DNA of 64,000 nucleotides from Pararoseomonas sp. SCSIO 73927 (GCF_037040815.1 NZ_CP146232.1:3094501-3158500), one strand, 5' to 3'. Positions 16,748 through 26,838 are shown, counted from the first letter of the stretch. Numbers and translations: made by a program. The notes: generated by a model from the letters alone, not told the origin.

Positions 16748-19575
16748 CAGCCGACCGCCGCCTCGCAGCGCAGGCAGAGGCCGGGATGGGCGGCGGAGCG
16801 CCCCACCTCCGGCAGCACGCGCCAGCACCGCTCGCACTTGTCGCCGGGCGCCGGGGCGAAGCGCACCGCGGCCTCGGGCGCCACCTCCACCCCCTCGCCG
16901 GTCGGGAGACTGTCGAGCAGGGTGAGGTCGGAGGTGATGCAGAGCTCCGCCCAGGGCAGGTCCGACAGGTCGGCGTTGGCGGAGGCCAGCGCCAGCTCCG
17001 GCGCGGCCTGGAGCGAGGAGCCGATGACCCCGCCCGCCCGCGCCTTCTCCAGCGCGCCCGTCACCAGGCCGCGCACGGCGCGCACCCGGGCCCAGCGCTC
17101 GGCCAGCGCCTCGTCCCGCCACTCCTCCGGGATCTCCGGGAAGGTCTGGAGGTGGACGCTGTCCGCGCCCTCCCCGAAGCGGGCGAGCCAGGCTTCCTCC
17201 GCCGTGAAGACGAGGACGGGAGCGAGCCAGGTGCAGAGGCAGCGGTGCAGGATGTCCAGCACCGTGCGCGCGGCGCGCCGGCGCGGCTCGTCCGGCCGGT
17301 CGCAGTAGAGGCTGTCCTTGCGGATGTCGAAGAGGAAGGCGGAAAGGTCGGAGGCGCAGAAGTTGTGGATTTCCGGCATCACGCCGGACCAGTCGTAGTC
17401 CTCCGCCGCCTTGCGGATGCGGGCGTCGATCCCGGCCACGCGGTGCAGGATGAAGCGCTCCAGCTCCGGCAGGTCCGCGTAGGGCACCTTCTCGGCGTCC
17501 GCGAAGCCCTCCAGGCTGCCCAACAGCCAGCGCAGCGTGTTGCGGATGCGCCGGTACAGTTCCGCCTGCTGGCCGAGGATGGTCTTGCCGATCCGCAGGT
17601 CGTCCGCGAAGTCCGAGTTCATCACCCAGAGGCGCAGGATGTCCGCGCCGTAGTCCTTCATCACCTCCTGCGGGGCGGTGACGTTGCCGAGGGACTTGGA
17701 CATCTTCCGCCCGGACTCATCCAGCACGAAGCCGTGGGTCAGGATGGCCTTGAAGGGCGCGATGCCGCGCGTGCCCACGGATTCCAGCAGGGAGGAGTGG
17801 AACCAGCCGCGGTGCTGGTCCGAGCCCTCGAGGTAGAGGTCCGCCGGGAAGGGCAGGCCGTGGTCGGGCAGGACGAAGGCGTGGGTGCTCCCGCTCTCGA
17901 ACCACACGTCCACGATGTCCATCACCTGCTCGTAGTCGTCGGGATTGCGGCTGTTCCCGAGGAAGCGCGCGGCGGCGTCCGGCTTGTACCAGGCATCCGC
18001 CCCTTCATCGCGGAAGGCGCAGATGATGCGGTCCATCACCGCGGGGTCGCGCAGCACCTCGCCGGATTTCTTCTCGACGAAGACGGCGATGGGCACGCCC
18101 CAGGCGCGCTGGCGGGAGATGCACCAGTCCGGGCGGGCTGCCACCATGGAGCCGATGCGGTTGCGGCCCTGGTCCGGGACGAAATGCGTGTCCGCGATGG
18201 CCTGCAGCGCCTTGGCACGGATCTCGTTCGCGTCGTCCATCGCGATGAACCACTGCGGCGTCGCGCGGAAGATCACGGGCTTCTTGCTGCGCCAGGAATG
18301 CGGGTAGCTGTGCTTCAGCGAACCCCGCGCGGCCAGCGTGCCCATGGTCTCCAGCGCGGCCCAGACGGCCTCATGCGCCTTGAAGACGTGCAGGCCGGCG
18401 AAGCCGACGGCCTGCACCGTGTAGGTGCCGTCGTCGCCCACCATCTCCGGCACCGGCAGCCCGTTGGCGCGGCCGAGGGCAAAGTCGTCCTCGCCGTGGC
18501 TGGGCGCGATGTGGACGAAGCCCGTGCCGGCATCGGCCGTCACGAAGTCGCCCGCCAGCATCGGCGTATCGTGGTCATAGGCGCCCTCGCCGGCGGCCCA
18601 GCCGCGCAGGGGGTGCGCGAGGATCGTGCCGGCGAACTCCGTGCCCTTGATCACGCGCCGCACGGAATGCGCGGCCAGCCCCGCCTCCTTCGCGAAGGCG
18701 GGCAGCAGGGACAGGGCGACGATCAGGTTGTCGCCGGTGGCGAGGCGCGATCCCTCCTCGATGCCGTCCACATGGACCAGCGCGTAGTCGATCTCCTCGC
18801 CATAGGCCACGGCGCGGTTGGCGGGGATGGTCCAGGGCGTGGTGGTCCAGATCACCACACGCGCGCCCTCCAGCCCCTGCGCCTTCGTGCTCACCACCGG
18901 GAAGGCGGCGTGCAGGGTGGGGGAGGTGACGTCGTGGTACTCCACCTCGGCGTCGGCGAGCGCTGTCTTCTCCACCGGGCTCCACATCACCGGGCGCAGG
19001 CCGCGGTAGAGGGAGCCGTTCATCAGGAAGCGGCCGATCTCCTCGGCGATCACCGCCTCCGATGTGAAGTCCATCGTGGCGTAGCGGCCTTCCCAGTCAC
19101 CCAGCACGCCCAGGCGCTTGAACTCCTCGCGCTGGATGTCCAGCCACTTGCGGGCATAGGCGCGGCACTCCTCCCGGAACTCCAGGACCGGCACGCTATC
19201 CTTGTCCTGCTTCTTGGCGCGGTACTCCTCCTCGACCTTCCACTCGATCGGAAGGCCGTGGCAGTCCCAGCCCGGGACGTAGTCCGCGTCGCGGCCCGAC
19301 ATCTGGGCGGCGCGGTTGATCACGTCCTTCAGGATCTTGTTCAGCGCGTGGCCAATGTGCAGCGGGCCGTTCGCGTAGGGCGGGCCGTCATGCAGCACGA
19401 ACTTCTGCAGCCCGCGGGAGCGTTCGCGGAGCTGCCCGCGCAGATCCTGCGCCGCCCAGCGCGCCAGCGTCGCGGGCTCCTTCTTGGGCAGGTCGCCGCG
19501 CATCGGGAAGGGCGTCTTCGGCAGGAAGACGGTGCTCCGGTAGTCGCGGGCTTCAGGAGCGGGGGCGTCGGTCAT
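16747..19575 (-). CDS. ileS: Isoleucyl-tRNA synthetase
   Basis: A 942-residue class I aminoacyl-tRNA synthetase that charges tRNA-Ile and edits mischarged Val. The HIGH motif appears as PLHIGHALNK, the KMSKS loop as KMSKSLGN, and the C-terminal zinc finger as CERCW and CLRCE. Length is standard for the bacterial type. It is the first gene of an ileS-lspA-BamF-M16-M16 minus-strand cluster. The 261-bp gap upstream, shared with the divergent antiporter gene, shows no T-box or other recognisable leader. Confidence 0.98.
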   Translation of the reverse strand: MTDAPAPEARDYRSTVFLPKTPFPMRGDLPKKEPATLARWAAQDLRGQLRERSRGLQKFVLHDGPPYANGPLHIGHALNKILKDVINRAAQMSGRDADYVPGWDCHGLPIEWKVEEEYRAKKQDKDSVPVLEFREECRAYARKWLDIQREEFKRLGVLGDWEGRYATMDFTSEAVIAEEIGRFLMNGSLYRGLRPVMWSPVEKTALADAEVEYHDVTSPTLHAAFPVVSTKAQGLEGARVVIWTTTPWTIPANRAVAYGEEIDYALVHVDGIEEGSRLATGDNLIVALSLLPAFAKEAGLAAHSVRRVIKGTEFAGTILAHPLRGWAAGEGAYDHDTPMLAGDFVTADAGTGFVHIAPSHGEDDFALGRANGLPVPEMVGDDGTYTVQAVGFAGLHVFKAHEAVWAALETMGTLAARGSLKHSYPHSWRSKKPVIFRATPQWFIAMDDANEIRAKALQAIADTHFVPDQGRNRIGSMVAARPDWCISRQRAWGVPIAVFVEKKSGEVLRDPAVMDRIICAFRDEGADAWYKPDAAARFLGNSRNPDDYEQVMDIVDVWFESGSTHAFVLPDHGLPFPADLYLEGSDQHRGWFHSSLLESVGTRGIAPFKAILTHGFVLDESGRKMSKSLGNVTAPQEVMKDYGADILRLWVMNSDFADDLRIGKTILGQQAELYRRIRNTLRWLLGSLEGFADAEKVPYADLPELERFILHRVAGIDARIRKAAEDYDWSGVMPEIHNFCASDLSAFLFDIRKDSLYCDRPDEPRRRAARTVLDILHRCLCTWLAPVLVFTAEEAWLARFGEGADSVHLQTFPEIPEEWRDEALAERWARVRAVRGLVTGALEKARAGGVIGSSLQAAPELALASANADLSDLPWAELCITSDLTLLDSLPTGEGVEVAPEAAVRFAPAPGDKCERCWRVLPEVGRSAAHPGLCLRCEAAVG

Positions 19576-19836
19576 GGTCGGTCCGGTGTTCGGGGCGGCG
19601 CCCGGCCAGGGGGCGCGGCGAGAAGGGGCTGCGGCGGCGTTTCCCGGCCCTCAGGGGAGGACCGGGCCGGGAATTCGCGCCCCCGTCGGGGCCGGTCGCG
19701 GCCGGAAGATCATGGGCGCCATATGCGGAGGGGGCGGGGCGGGGGTCAAGCGACCGTCCCGGTGGGGCTGTCCCGCCCCCCACGCTTCCGCCCCCCGCGC
19801 TTCCACCCGGGCGTCCCGCCCCGTTACCCTCTGGGA

Positions 19837-21396
19837 ATGGCGCTCTTCGAGTCGATCATCGGCCTCCTCCTGGCGGCGGCCCTGCTCACGGCCCTGGCCC
19901 AGCGGCTGCGGGTGCCCGCCCCGGCGCTGCTGGCGCTTGGCGGGCTGGCGGCGGCCTTCATCCCCGGCGTGCCGCTGGTCACGATCGACCCGCAGCTGGC
20001 CCTGGCCCTCTTCGTCGCCCCCGTGCTGCTGGACGCGGCCTTCGACGCCTCCCCGCGCGACCTGCGGGACAACCTGATCCCCGTCGCCACCCTCGCCCTG
20101 GTGGCGGTGGGGGTCACCATCGCCGCGGTGGCCGTGGTGGCCCGCTGGGTCCTGCCGGAGATGCCCTGGGCCGCCGCGGTCGCGCTGGGGGCCATCGTCG
20201 CCCCGCCCGACGCGGCCGCCGCCACGGCCGTGCTGCGCCGGCTCAAGCCGCCCCACCGGATCATGGTGATCCTGGAGGGGGAGAGCCTGTTCAACGATGC
20301 CAGCGCCCTGCTCGTCTTCCGCCTGGCCCTCGCCGCCGCGGCCACGGGCGGCTTCTCCCTCGCCTCGGCCGCCCCGATGCTGGTGGTGACGGCCCTCGGC
20401 GGCGCCGCGCTCGGCTGGGCGGCGGCGCGGCTCTACCTCGCCTTCACCCTCCGGGTCTCGCTGGACATGCCGATCAGCGTGATCCTGCAATTCCTCGGCA
20501 CCTTCGGCGTCTGGATCCTGGCGGAGGCGCTGCATGTCTCCGCCATCATCACCGTGGTGGCCTACGGCATGACGCTGGGCCGCCACGCCCCGCGCCGCAC
20601 CGGCGCCCGGCGCCGCATCGCCGCCTACGCGGTGTGGGAGGTGGCGGTCTTCGTGCTGAACGCCCTGGCCTTCCTGCTGATCGGGCTGGAGGTGCGCGTG
20701 ATCCTCGGCCGGCTGGACGGGGAGTGGGAGGGGGTCCTGCTGCTCGCCGCCGGGACCTGCCTGGCGGTGATCCTGGCCCGGATGGGCTGGGTGATGACCT
20801 ACAATGCCGCGGCCCGCTGGGCGCTGCGCCGCTTCGGCCCGCAGGCGCCCCGCGGCCAGCCCCTGCCGGCGCCCACGGTGGGGGGCGGGCTCGTGATCTC
20901 CTGGGCGGGGATGCGCGGCATCGTCACCCTCGCCACGGCGCTCGCCCTGCCGGAGGACCTGCCCTTCCGGGACCCGATCGTCTTCGCGGCCGTCTCCGTG
21001 GTGCTCGTCACGCTCGTGGTCCAGGGCAGCACGATCGGCCCGCTGCTGCGGCGGATCGGGCCCTCGGAAAACGACATGGTGGAGGAGGAGGTGCGGCTGG
21101 CCCGGTTGAAGACCTCCAAGGCCGCCATGCGGGCCCTGGAGGAGGCGCCCGCCTCGCCCGCCCGGGACGCCCTGCTGCGGGACATGAAGGCGCGCGCGAG
21201 GCTGGACGAGGCAGGGATCGGCGCGCCGGCGCCGGACGGCACGGCGGCGCTGCAGGGCCGCGCGGTGGAGGCGGCGCGGGACGCGCTGGAGGCGCTGCGA
21301 GGCGACGGCACCATCGGGGACGATGCCTTCCACATACTGGAGGAGGAGCTGGACCTGATGGAGCTGGCCGCGGACCCGCGGGTGCGGCCGGTCTGA
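19837..21396 (+). CDS. CPA1-family Na+/H+ antiporter
   Basis: A 519-residue cation/proton antiporter with about 12 membrane segments over residues 1-400 and a cytoplasmic tail of about 120 residues. Family signatures are ALGAIVAPPDAAAATAVLR and EGESLFNDASALLVF, with the conserved Asp/Asn ion-site residues, and SWAGMRGIVTLATALALP. Its likely role is pH and sodium homeostasis. The ion is not fixed by sequence. It is divergent from ileS and monocistronic by position. Confidence 0.92.
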   Translation: MALFESIIGLLLAAALLTALAQRLRVPAPALLALGGLAAAFIPGVPLVTIDPQLALALFVAPVLLDAAFDASPRDLRDNLIPVATLALVAVGVTIAAVAVVARWVLPEMPWAAAVALGAIVAPPDAAAATAVLRRLKPPHRIMVILEGESLFNDASALLVFRLALAAAATGGFSLASAAPMLVVTALGGAALGWAAARLYLAFTLRVSLDMPISVILQFLGTFGVWILAEALHVSAIITVVAYGMTLGRHAPRRTGARRRIAAYAVWEVAVFVLNALAFLLIGLEVRVILGRLDGEWEGVLLLAAGTCLAVILARMGWVMTYNAAARWALRRFGPQAPRGQPLPAPTVGGGLVISWAGMRGIVTLATALALPEDLPFRDPIVFAAVSVVLVTLVVQGSTIGPLLRRIGPSENDMVEEEVRLARLKTSKAAMRALEEAPASPARDALLRDMKARARLDEAGIGAPAPDGTAALQGRAVEAARDALEALRGDGTIGDDAFHILEEELDLMELAADPRVRPV

Positions 21397-21463
21397 GGCC
21401 TCAGGCCTTAGGTCCCAGCCCTCAAGCCCCAGCCTTCTGGCTCCAGTCCTCAGGCCCCACCCT

Positions 21464-21751
21464 TCAGGCGTCGGGCGCGGCGCCCTCGGCCCGGGCCTCA
21501 TCGGCGGGGGCGGCGGGCTCGCGGAAATAGGGCTCCACCTTGCCCTGGAGCTTCATCGTCATCGGCTTGCCCTTGCGGTCCACGGCCTTGCCGACGGAGA
21601 GCCGCACCCAGCCCTCGCTGACGCAGTACTCCTCCACGTTGGTCTTCTCCACGCCCTTGAAGCGGATGCCCACGCCGCGCTCCAGCAGGGCCTGGTCGAA
21701 GAAGGGGCTGGCGGGGTCGGCGGAGAGGCGGTCGGGAGGGGTGTCGGTCAT
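21464..21751 (-). CDS. DUF3297 family protein
   Basis: A 95-residue soluble protein matching the short DUF3297 family, with the opening DTPPDRLSADPASPFFDQ and the core GVGIRFKGVEKTNVEEYC followed by SEGWVRLSVGK. Function is unknown; proteobacterial members are single-domain and highly conserved. The Ala/Glu-rich C-terminal tail is an extension. The 67-bp gap to the antiporter stop holds only degenerate CCTCAGGCC-like repeats. Confidence 0.85.
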   Translation of the reverse strand: MTDTPPDRLSADPASPFFDQALLERGVGIRFKGVEKTNVEEYCVSEGWVRLSVGKAVDRKGKPMTMKLQGKVEPYFREPAAPADEARAEGAAPDA

Positions 21752-21863
21752 GGCGGGCCTCGTCGGCGGGCGAAGGGTGCGGAGGGGTGGGGCGTGTTAG
21801 CTGGGGGCGTGGCGAAGTCCAAGCCCTGGGCCGACTTCCTGGCCGGACCTGTGGTTCCGACAC

Positions 21864-23237
21864 TCAGGCCCCCATTCGCACCTCGTTCACGCCGGGCTCC
21901 AGCTTCACCCCCAGCCGCGCGTAGAGCTCGGCCAGCCGCGCCTCGTAGGCAGCGGCGCTGAAGGTGGCGGCCCGGCGCTGCCCGGCCCAGGAGAGGTGCT
22001 CGCGCAGCTCCTCGTCGGTATCCAGGGCGCGGATGCCCTCCACCATGGCGCGGATGTCGTAGGGGTTCACCTTCACCGCCGCGTCCCCCACCACCTCCGG
22101 CAGCGAGGAGGTGTTGGAGGTCAGCACCGGCGTGCCGAGGCTCATCGCCTCCAGCGCCGGAAGGCCGAACCCCTCGTAGAGGGAGGGAAAGAGGACCGAC
22201 TTCGCGCCGCGGATGACGGAGACGAGCAGCCGGAACGGCGCGTAGTCCAGCAGGATGATCTGCTCCCGCAGCTTGCGCTGCGTCAGCTTCTGCTCGCCCT
22301 GCTGCGTCATCCAGCGCTGGTGGTCCTCGAAGAGCAGCCGCATCTCCTGGTCGCTTTTCCACGCCTGCTTGCCGAGGATCACCAGCGGCGTCTTGATGCC
22401 GGAGACGAGGTGCGCCTCGATCAGGCGGCCGAGATTCTTCTTCGGCTCGATGGCACCGAAGAACAGGTGGTAGCCCTTCCACTCCAGCCCGAAGGCACCG
22501 CGGATCTCGTCCCGCGCCTGGTCCTCCGGCTTGTTGGCGAGGGCGGGCGGCAGCTCCACCGACTGGTAGGTGTTCGTCACCTTCTCCTCGGGCGCGCCGA
22601 GCAGGCTGATGACGTCGCGGCGCGACGTCTCGCTCACCGTCACGATGTGATCGGCCTGGGCCAACAGCATCCGGCACAGGCGGTAGTAGCGGCGCTTGTG
22701 GTCCAGGGTGGTGAAGGGCAGGCGCAGCGGCACCAGGTCGTGGAAGGTGTAGATGTTCTTCGCGCCGGGCATTCGCATGGGCAGCGGGTAGGTCCAGTGC
22801 GCCACCGCCGGCGGCTTGTTCCCTACGCTGACGGGAACGTAGCCCGGGAACATCTTGAACCGGTTGTGGGCGCGGTTGAACACGTCCTCGATGTTCCACA
22901 GCCGGTCGAAATGCGGCATACGCCCGGCGTAGTTGTCCGCCACCACCTGGCCGGTCACGGGAATGTGCGACGCTGTCTCGCCGAAACCCGCCGCCAGCGT
23001 GCGTCGGAAGCGCCGGATCCGGCGCCCGAGGGTCATGCGCTCGATCGCCGGATCGTCGAAGAAGGCGACCTCGCGGATCAGGTCGCTCCACTTCGGGTTC
23101 ACGTGGCGGCCGTAGAGAACCTCCACCTCCGCCCCCGCGGCGCCCAGCCGGTACGAGAGATTCCGGGCGTAGGTGGAGACGCCGGTGCCGTGCTCCAGGG
23201 CAAGGTTGAAGCCGTCGATCAGGATTCTGGGGCGCAT
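21864..23237 (-). CDS. Glycosyltransferase family 4 (GT-B fold)
   Basis: A 457-residue retaining-type glycosyltransferase. The N-terminal half begins with [20 protein letters not shown], a donor/acceptor domain. The C-terminal half has EPKKNLGRL at about residue 266 and the E-x7-E motif in [18 protein letters not shown] at about 355-372. It is likely to add sugars to a surface polysaccharide, with the sugar unknown. It is divergent from a second glycosyltransferase, and the two starts are only about 140 bp apart, suggesting shared regulation. Confidence 0.9.
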   Translation of the reverse strand: MRPRILIDGFNLALEHGTGVSTYARNLSYRLGAAGAEVEVLYGRHVNPKWSDLIREVAFFDDPAIERMTLGRRIRRFRRTLAAGFGETASHIPVTGQVVADNYAGRMPHFDRLWNIEDVFNRAHNRFKMFPGYVPVSVGNKPPAVAHWTYPLPMRMPGAKNIYTFHDLVPLRLPFTTLDHKRRYYRLCRMLLAQADHIVTVSETSRRDVISLLGAPEEKVTNTYQSVELPPALANKPEDQARDEIRGAFGLEWKGYHLFFGAIEPKKNLGRLIEAHLVSGIKTPLVILGKQAWKSDQEMRLLFEDHQRWMTQQGEQKLTQRKLREQIILLDYAPFRLLVSVIRGAKSVLFPSLYEGFGLPALEAMSLGTPVLTSNTSSLPEVVGDAAVKVNPYDIRAMVEGIRALDTDEELREHLSWAGQRRAATFSAAAYEARLAELYARLGVKLEPGVNEVRMGA

Positions 23238-23378
23238 CGGCCGGACCCTACTGGCGATGCTCCCCCGTCGCCAACCGCATGGGATGGCGCAGCCCCTGCG
23301 CGCCCCCTGCGCCCGACCCTGGCCTTGCTGCCCCCGGCGCGGCATGGTCGGCCCGCGTGCCGGGAAGGGGAATGGGCG

Positions 23379-25592
23379 TTGCCGGAGAGCCGGGGTGACG
23401 GGGATGCGGGTGCGCTGCTGGCCCGCGGCGATGCGGCGCGGGATGCCCGCCGCTGGGCCGAGGCCGCGGAGGCCTATGGCGCGTATCTCCGCCTGCGCCC
23501 GGAGGATCGCGGCATCCTCGTCCAGCGCGGCCACTGCCTGAAGGAGGATGGCGACCCCGGCGGCGCCCTGAACCTCTACCGCCGCGCGGAGGCGATGGAG
23601 CCGGGGGACCCGGACATCCACATCCAGATCGGCCACGCGCTGAAGCTGCTGGGCCGGCGGGAGGCCGCAGCGGAAGCCTATGGCCGCGCCCTTCTGCTGG
23701 ACCCGCAGGAGACGGCTGCCTGGACGGAATGGCGCGCCGCCCTGTCGCACCTGCCGGCCCCGCGCGCGGACGGGCCGGTGCTGGACCTCTCCGACCTCGT
23801 CTCCTGGTTCTTCCACCGCCGGGCGCCGAGCGGCATCCAGCGCGTGCAGGCGGAGGTTGCGGCGGCACTGGCCGGTCAGGCGACGCTCTGCGCCATGCAT
23901 CCGGAGGAGGACGGCTGGCGCGTGCTGCCGGCCCCCCTGTTCCGGCGCCTGCACGACCTCTCGCGCGCCGGCGCGGATGCGGAGGATCCCGCCTGGCGCG
24001 ATACGCTGGAGGTGCTGAAGGCGTGGCGCCGGTCCGGCCCGCCTCTGAAACCCGGGCCGGGCACGCTGATCCTGACGCCCGGCACCGCCTGGTGGCTGCC
24101 GCGCTACGTCACCGCCCTGCGCGCCGCCCGCGCCGCCGGGGCCCGCCACGTGCCGCTGCTGCACGATTGCGGGCCGCTGGTCCTGCCCGACCCCGCCGCG
24201 CCGGAGCTGCGAGCGGAGTTCGGGCGCTGGTTCTCCACCCTGCCTGTGCTGGCGGACGGCGTGCTGGCCGTCTCCCACGCCACCGCCGCGGAGTATCGCC
24301 GCCTGATGGCGCGGCACCTGCCGGACTGGCCGGCACCGCCCGTCATCGTCGTCACGCCCGATGGCTACGATCCCTCGGCGGAGGAGCCCGGGGAGCCTCC
24401 GGCCGCTCCCCCCGCCCCGAACCCGCCGGTGCGCCGCCTGGCGCGGCTGCCGATCCTGCGGGAGGCGGCACGCCCGGCCGCAGCCACGCGCGCCCCGGCC
24501 ACGCGCGGCCCGGCGCATCCGGACCTGCCGGACGAGCCCTTCGTCCTCCTCGTCTCCAGCCTGGAGCCGCGGAAGGGCCACCTCCTGGCGCTCGCCGCCT
24601 GGCGGATGCTGCTGGACCGACGCGGGGCGGCGGGCACGCCGCGCCTCGTCTTCGCCGGGCGCCGGGCGCCGGGGGACGGGCCGGTCCTCGCGGCCCTGGC
24701 CGCCGATCCTGCCCTGGCGGCGCGGGTGACGGCCCTGCACGCACCCGACGACGCGGCCCTGGCCCGCCTCTACCGGGGCTGCCTCTTCACCCTCTATCCC
24801 AGCCGGCACGAGGGGTGGGGGCTGCCCGTCTCGGAATCCCTGCTGCACCGGCGCGTGCCGGTGGTGTCGGAAATCCCCTCCCTGATGGAGAGCGGGCGGA
24901 ACGGCGCCCTGTTCTTCACCCCCGGCAGCGCGGACGACCTGGCCACGGTGGTGGAAGGGCTGCTCGCCGATCCGGCGCGCCTGGCCGCCGCCGCCGCCCG
25001 GATCCCCCGCCACGGCGGGCTGCGCCCCTGGGCGGAGGTGGCGGAGGAGATGCTGGCCGGCGCCCGCCGCCTGGCGCGGGAGCCGCAGGACCCAGCGCCG
25101 CCCCTGCCGCTCGCCCACGCCATCCGCCTCGGCCATGGCGGCTCGCCCGGGCCGCATGGCGGGCTGGCGCGGGCCGCTGCCGTGCCGGAGGGCGGGGGCT
25201 GGCACCCCGCGGAGGAATGGGGCGCCTGGACCCGCCCCGGCCGCGCCGCCCTGTCCCTTCCCGCGCCCTTCGAAGGGCCGGCCCGCGTGGCCCTCGCGCT
25301 CCGCCCGCCGCCGGGGGCGGAGGGGGTGGTCCGCCTGACGCTCGCCCGGAGCGGCGCCGCCGCCGTGGTGGCGGAGCGGCGGGCGGGGGCAGGCGGCGAG
25401 GTGGCGCTGGAGATCGGCCCCGGCGAGCCAGGGCTGCGGCTGGTGCTGGAGAGCACCCCCGGCGGCAGGCTGGAGGACGGCACCCCGGTGGGGACGGGCG
25501 TTGTCTCCGTGGCTCTGATGCGGGCCGGGGAGCCGGGAGATCGCGTGGCCTACCTGGAGAACCGCCTGCTGGTCCCGGCCCTGCCGCTCTAG
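23379..25592 (+). CDS. TPR-glycosyltransferase fusion
   Basis: About 737 residues in three parts. Residues 8-115 form TPR-like helical repeats (AEAAEAYGAYLRLRPEDR, AAAEAYGRALLLDPQE). Residues about 130-540 form a GT4-type transferase, with LEPRKG at about 395-400 and SRHEGWGLPVSESLLHRRVPV at about 475. From about 575 the tail looks like a beta-rich accessory domain. No ATG is in frame near the beginning. I chose TTG 23379, 7 bp after an AAGGGGA ribosome site; the start is uncertain. The TPR part may bind a partner or lipid carrier enzyme. Confidence 0.82.
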   Translation: MPESRGDGDAGALLARGDAARDARRWAEAAEAYGAYLRLRPEDRGILVQRGHCLKEDGDPGGALNLYRRAEAMEPGDPDIHIQIGHALKLLGRREAAAEAYGRALLLDPQETAAWTEWRAALSHLPAPRADGPVLDLSDLVSWFFHRRAPSGIQRVQAEVAAALAGQATLCAMHPEEDGWRVLPAPLFRRLHDLSRAGADAEDPAWRDTLEVLKAWRRSGPPLKPGPGTLILTPGTAWWLPRYVTALRAARAAGARHVPLLHDCGPLVLPDPAAPELRAEFGRWFSTLPVLADGVLAVSHATAAEYRRLMARHLPDWPAPPVIVVTPDGYDPSAEEPGEPPAAPPAPNPPVRRLARLPILREAARPAAATRAPATRGPAHPDLPDEPFVLLVSSLEPRKGHLLALAAWRMLLDRRGAAGTPRLVFAGRRAPGDGPVLAALAADPALAARVTALHAPDDAALARLYRGCLFTLYPSRHEGWGLPVSESLLHRRVPVVSEIPSLMESGRNGALFFTPGSADDLATVVEGLLADPARLAAAAARIPRHGGLRPWAEVAEEMLAGARRLAREPQDPAPPLPLAHAIRLGHGGSPGPHGGLARAAAVPEGGGWHPAEEWGAWTRPGRAALSLPAPFEGPARVALALRPPPGAEGVVRLTLARSGAAAVVAERRAGAGGEVALEIGPGEPGLRLVLESTPGGRLEDGTPVGTGVVSVALMRAGEPGDRVAYLENRLLVPALPL

Positions 25593-25747
25593 CCCGCCCG
25601 GAGGTGCCGGGCGGCGAGGCGGACGCCGCCGAAACGACAGGGGGGCTGGCGCATCGAGCCGGACAGGTTTATGCTGCATCGCACAATAACCTGCCCCAGA
25701 GGCGGGATCGAACAGCCGGCCATGGCCCATCCTGAAGGACGGAGCCG

Positions 25748-26533
25748 ATGCAGCGTCGCCAACTACTGCGCCTCTCGGGCGCCGGGGTGCTCTGCGCCCC
25801 AGCCATCCTGCGCCCCGCCCGCGCCGCGAGCCCTGCGCCGGAGCCGGTGGACGTGGAGCTGATCCTCGCGGTGGATGTCAGCCGCTCCATCGACGCGCAG
25901 GAGCACGAGACGCAGATGCGCGGCTACGCCGCCGCCTTCCGCGACCCGGAGGTGATCCGCTCCATCAAGGGCGGCGGCATCGGCGCCATCTCCTGCACGC
26001 TGTTCACCTGGTCCGACAGCGACAGCCAGGAGGATCTCGTGCCGTGGATGCGGATCAGCGACGAGGGATCGGCCGAGCGCTTCGCCGCCGCCATCGACGC
26101 CGCGCCGCGGCGCACCTGGAGCTACACCTCCATCTCCGGCGCGATGGAGCACGCGATGCGGCTCTACGGCCAGGGTCTCTACGAGGGCACGCGGCGCGTG
26201 CTGGACATCTCCGGCGACGGAATGAACAACTCCGGCCGGCGGCTGGATGGGGTGCGCGGCCGGATGCTGGAGGAGGGGATCGTCACCAACGGCCTGGCCG
26301 TGCTGGACCGCTCGCCCAGCGGCGGAAGCCGCGGGCCGGGTGACGGCGCCGCCGCGCTGGAGGACTACTACCGGGAGGAGGTGATCGGCGGGCTCGGTGC
26401 CTTCCTCGTGGTGGCGGAAGGGTTCGAGGCCTTCGACCGCGCCGTGCGCCGGAAGATCGCGCGGGAGATCGCGGGGATGGAGGCCGGGACGCGCTTCGCC
26501 GGGACGCCCGTGGTAGACCGGGTTTCCGGGTGA
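25748..26533 (+). CDS. Exported DUF1194 protein with a von Willebrand A-like fold
   Basis: A 261-residue protein with a Tat-like signal (QRRQLLRLSGAGVLCAPAIL) and a DUF1194 domain. The start of the domain carries a metal-ion-dependent adhesion site, DVSRSID (DxSxS), followed by SISGAM and DISGDGMNNSG, as in von Willebrand A folds. Function is unknown; a periplasmic binding role is likely. It stands alone between a glycosyltransferase gene and a small hypothetical, with a 155-bp upstream gap that includes a locally AT-rich stretch near 25670-25690. Confidence 0.85.
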   Translation: MQRRQLLRLSGAGVLCAPAILRPARAASPAPEPVDVELILAVDVSRSIDAQEHETQMRGYAAAFRDPEVIRSIKGGGIGAISCTLFTWSDSDSQEDLVPWMRISDEGSAERFAAAIDAAPRRTWSYTSISGAMEHAMRLYGQGLYEGTRRVLDISGDGMNNSGRRLDGVRGRMLEEGIVTNGLAVLDRSPSGGSRGPGDGAAALEDYYREEVIGGLGAFLVVAEGFEAFDRAVRRKIAREIAGMEAGTRFAGTPVVDRVSG

Positions 26534-26582
26534 ACGGGATGTCAAGCCTGTTTCTCTGTCTCATCTTGCGGTACGGAGTCTC

Positions 26583-26834
26583 ATGGCCCGATTGACCATC
26601 GTCTCCACCCGCGACTACCGCCAGCACGTCCTTGAGATCGAGGAGCGCGGCAATGGCACCCATTCCGTGGTGGTGCACCCGCCCGCGCGGCTGGGGCGCC
26701 CGCGCGAGGTGCAGCCGGCCACCGGTTCCCCACTGCTGATCGACCTGCTGAACCAGGCCAAGGCGGAGATCGACGAGGTGATGGGGCCGAAGCCCCCGCC
26801 CCGCCGCCCGCCGATGCGCCGCCGCTTCGGGTAG
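26583..26834 (+). CDS. Small hypothetical protein
   Basis: An 83-residue protein with a compact beginning (RLTIVSTRDYRQHVLEIEER), a middle rich in charged residues and a basic Pro-Arg tail (PPPRRPPMRRRFG). It has no signal peptide, membrane segment or recognisable domain. The codon pattern matches neighbouring genes and a GGAG precedes the ATG, so it is probably real. It converges with the hydroxyacid dehydrogenase gene 4 bp away. Confidence 0.6.
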   Translation: MARLTIVSTRDYRQHVLEIEERGNGTHSVVVHPPARLGRPREVQPATGSPLLIDLLNQAKAEIDEVMGPKPPPRRPPMRRRFG

Positions 26835-26838
26835 ACCC

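Noticed and set aside
19576..19836. Leader or T-box element between ileS and the antiporter
   Set aside because: No T-box core or stable terminator was visible; only ordinary GC-rich promoter space for two divergent genes.
21397..21463. Degenerate CCTCAGGCC-like repeats after the antiporter gene
   Set aside because: The copies are too short and irregular to be sure of a real repeat family; recorded only as background.
21864..25730. A single giant minus-strand protein spanning both glycosyltransferases
   Set aside because: Its first two thirds are antisense to the TPR-glycosyltransferase and are compositionally like shadow frames; the real gene starts at 23237.
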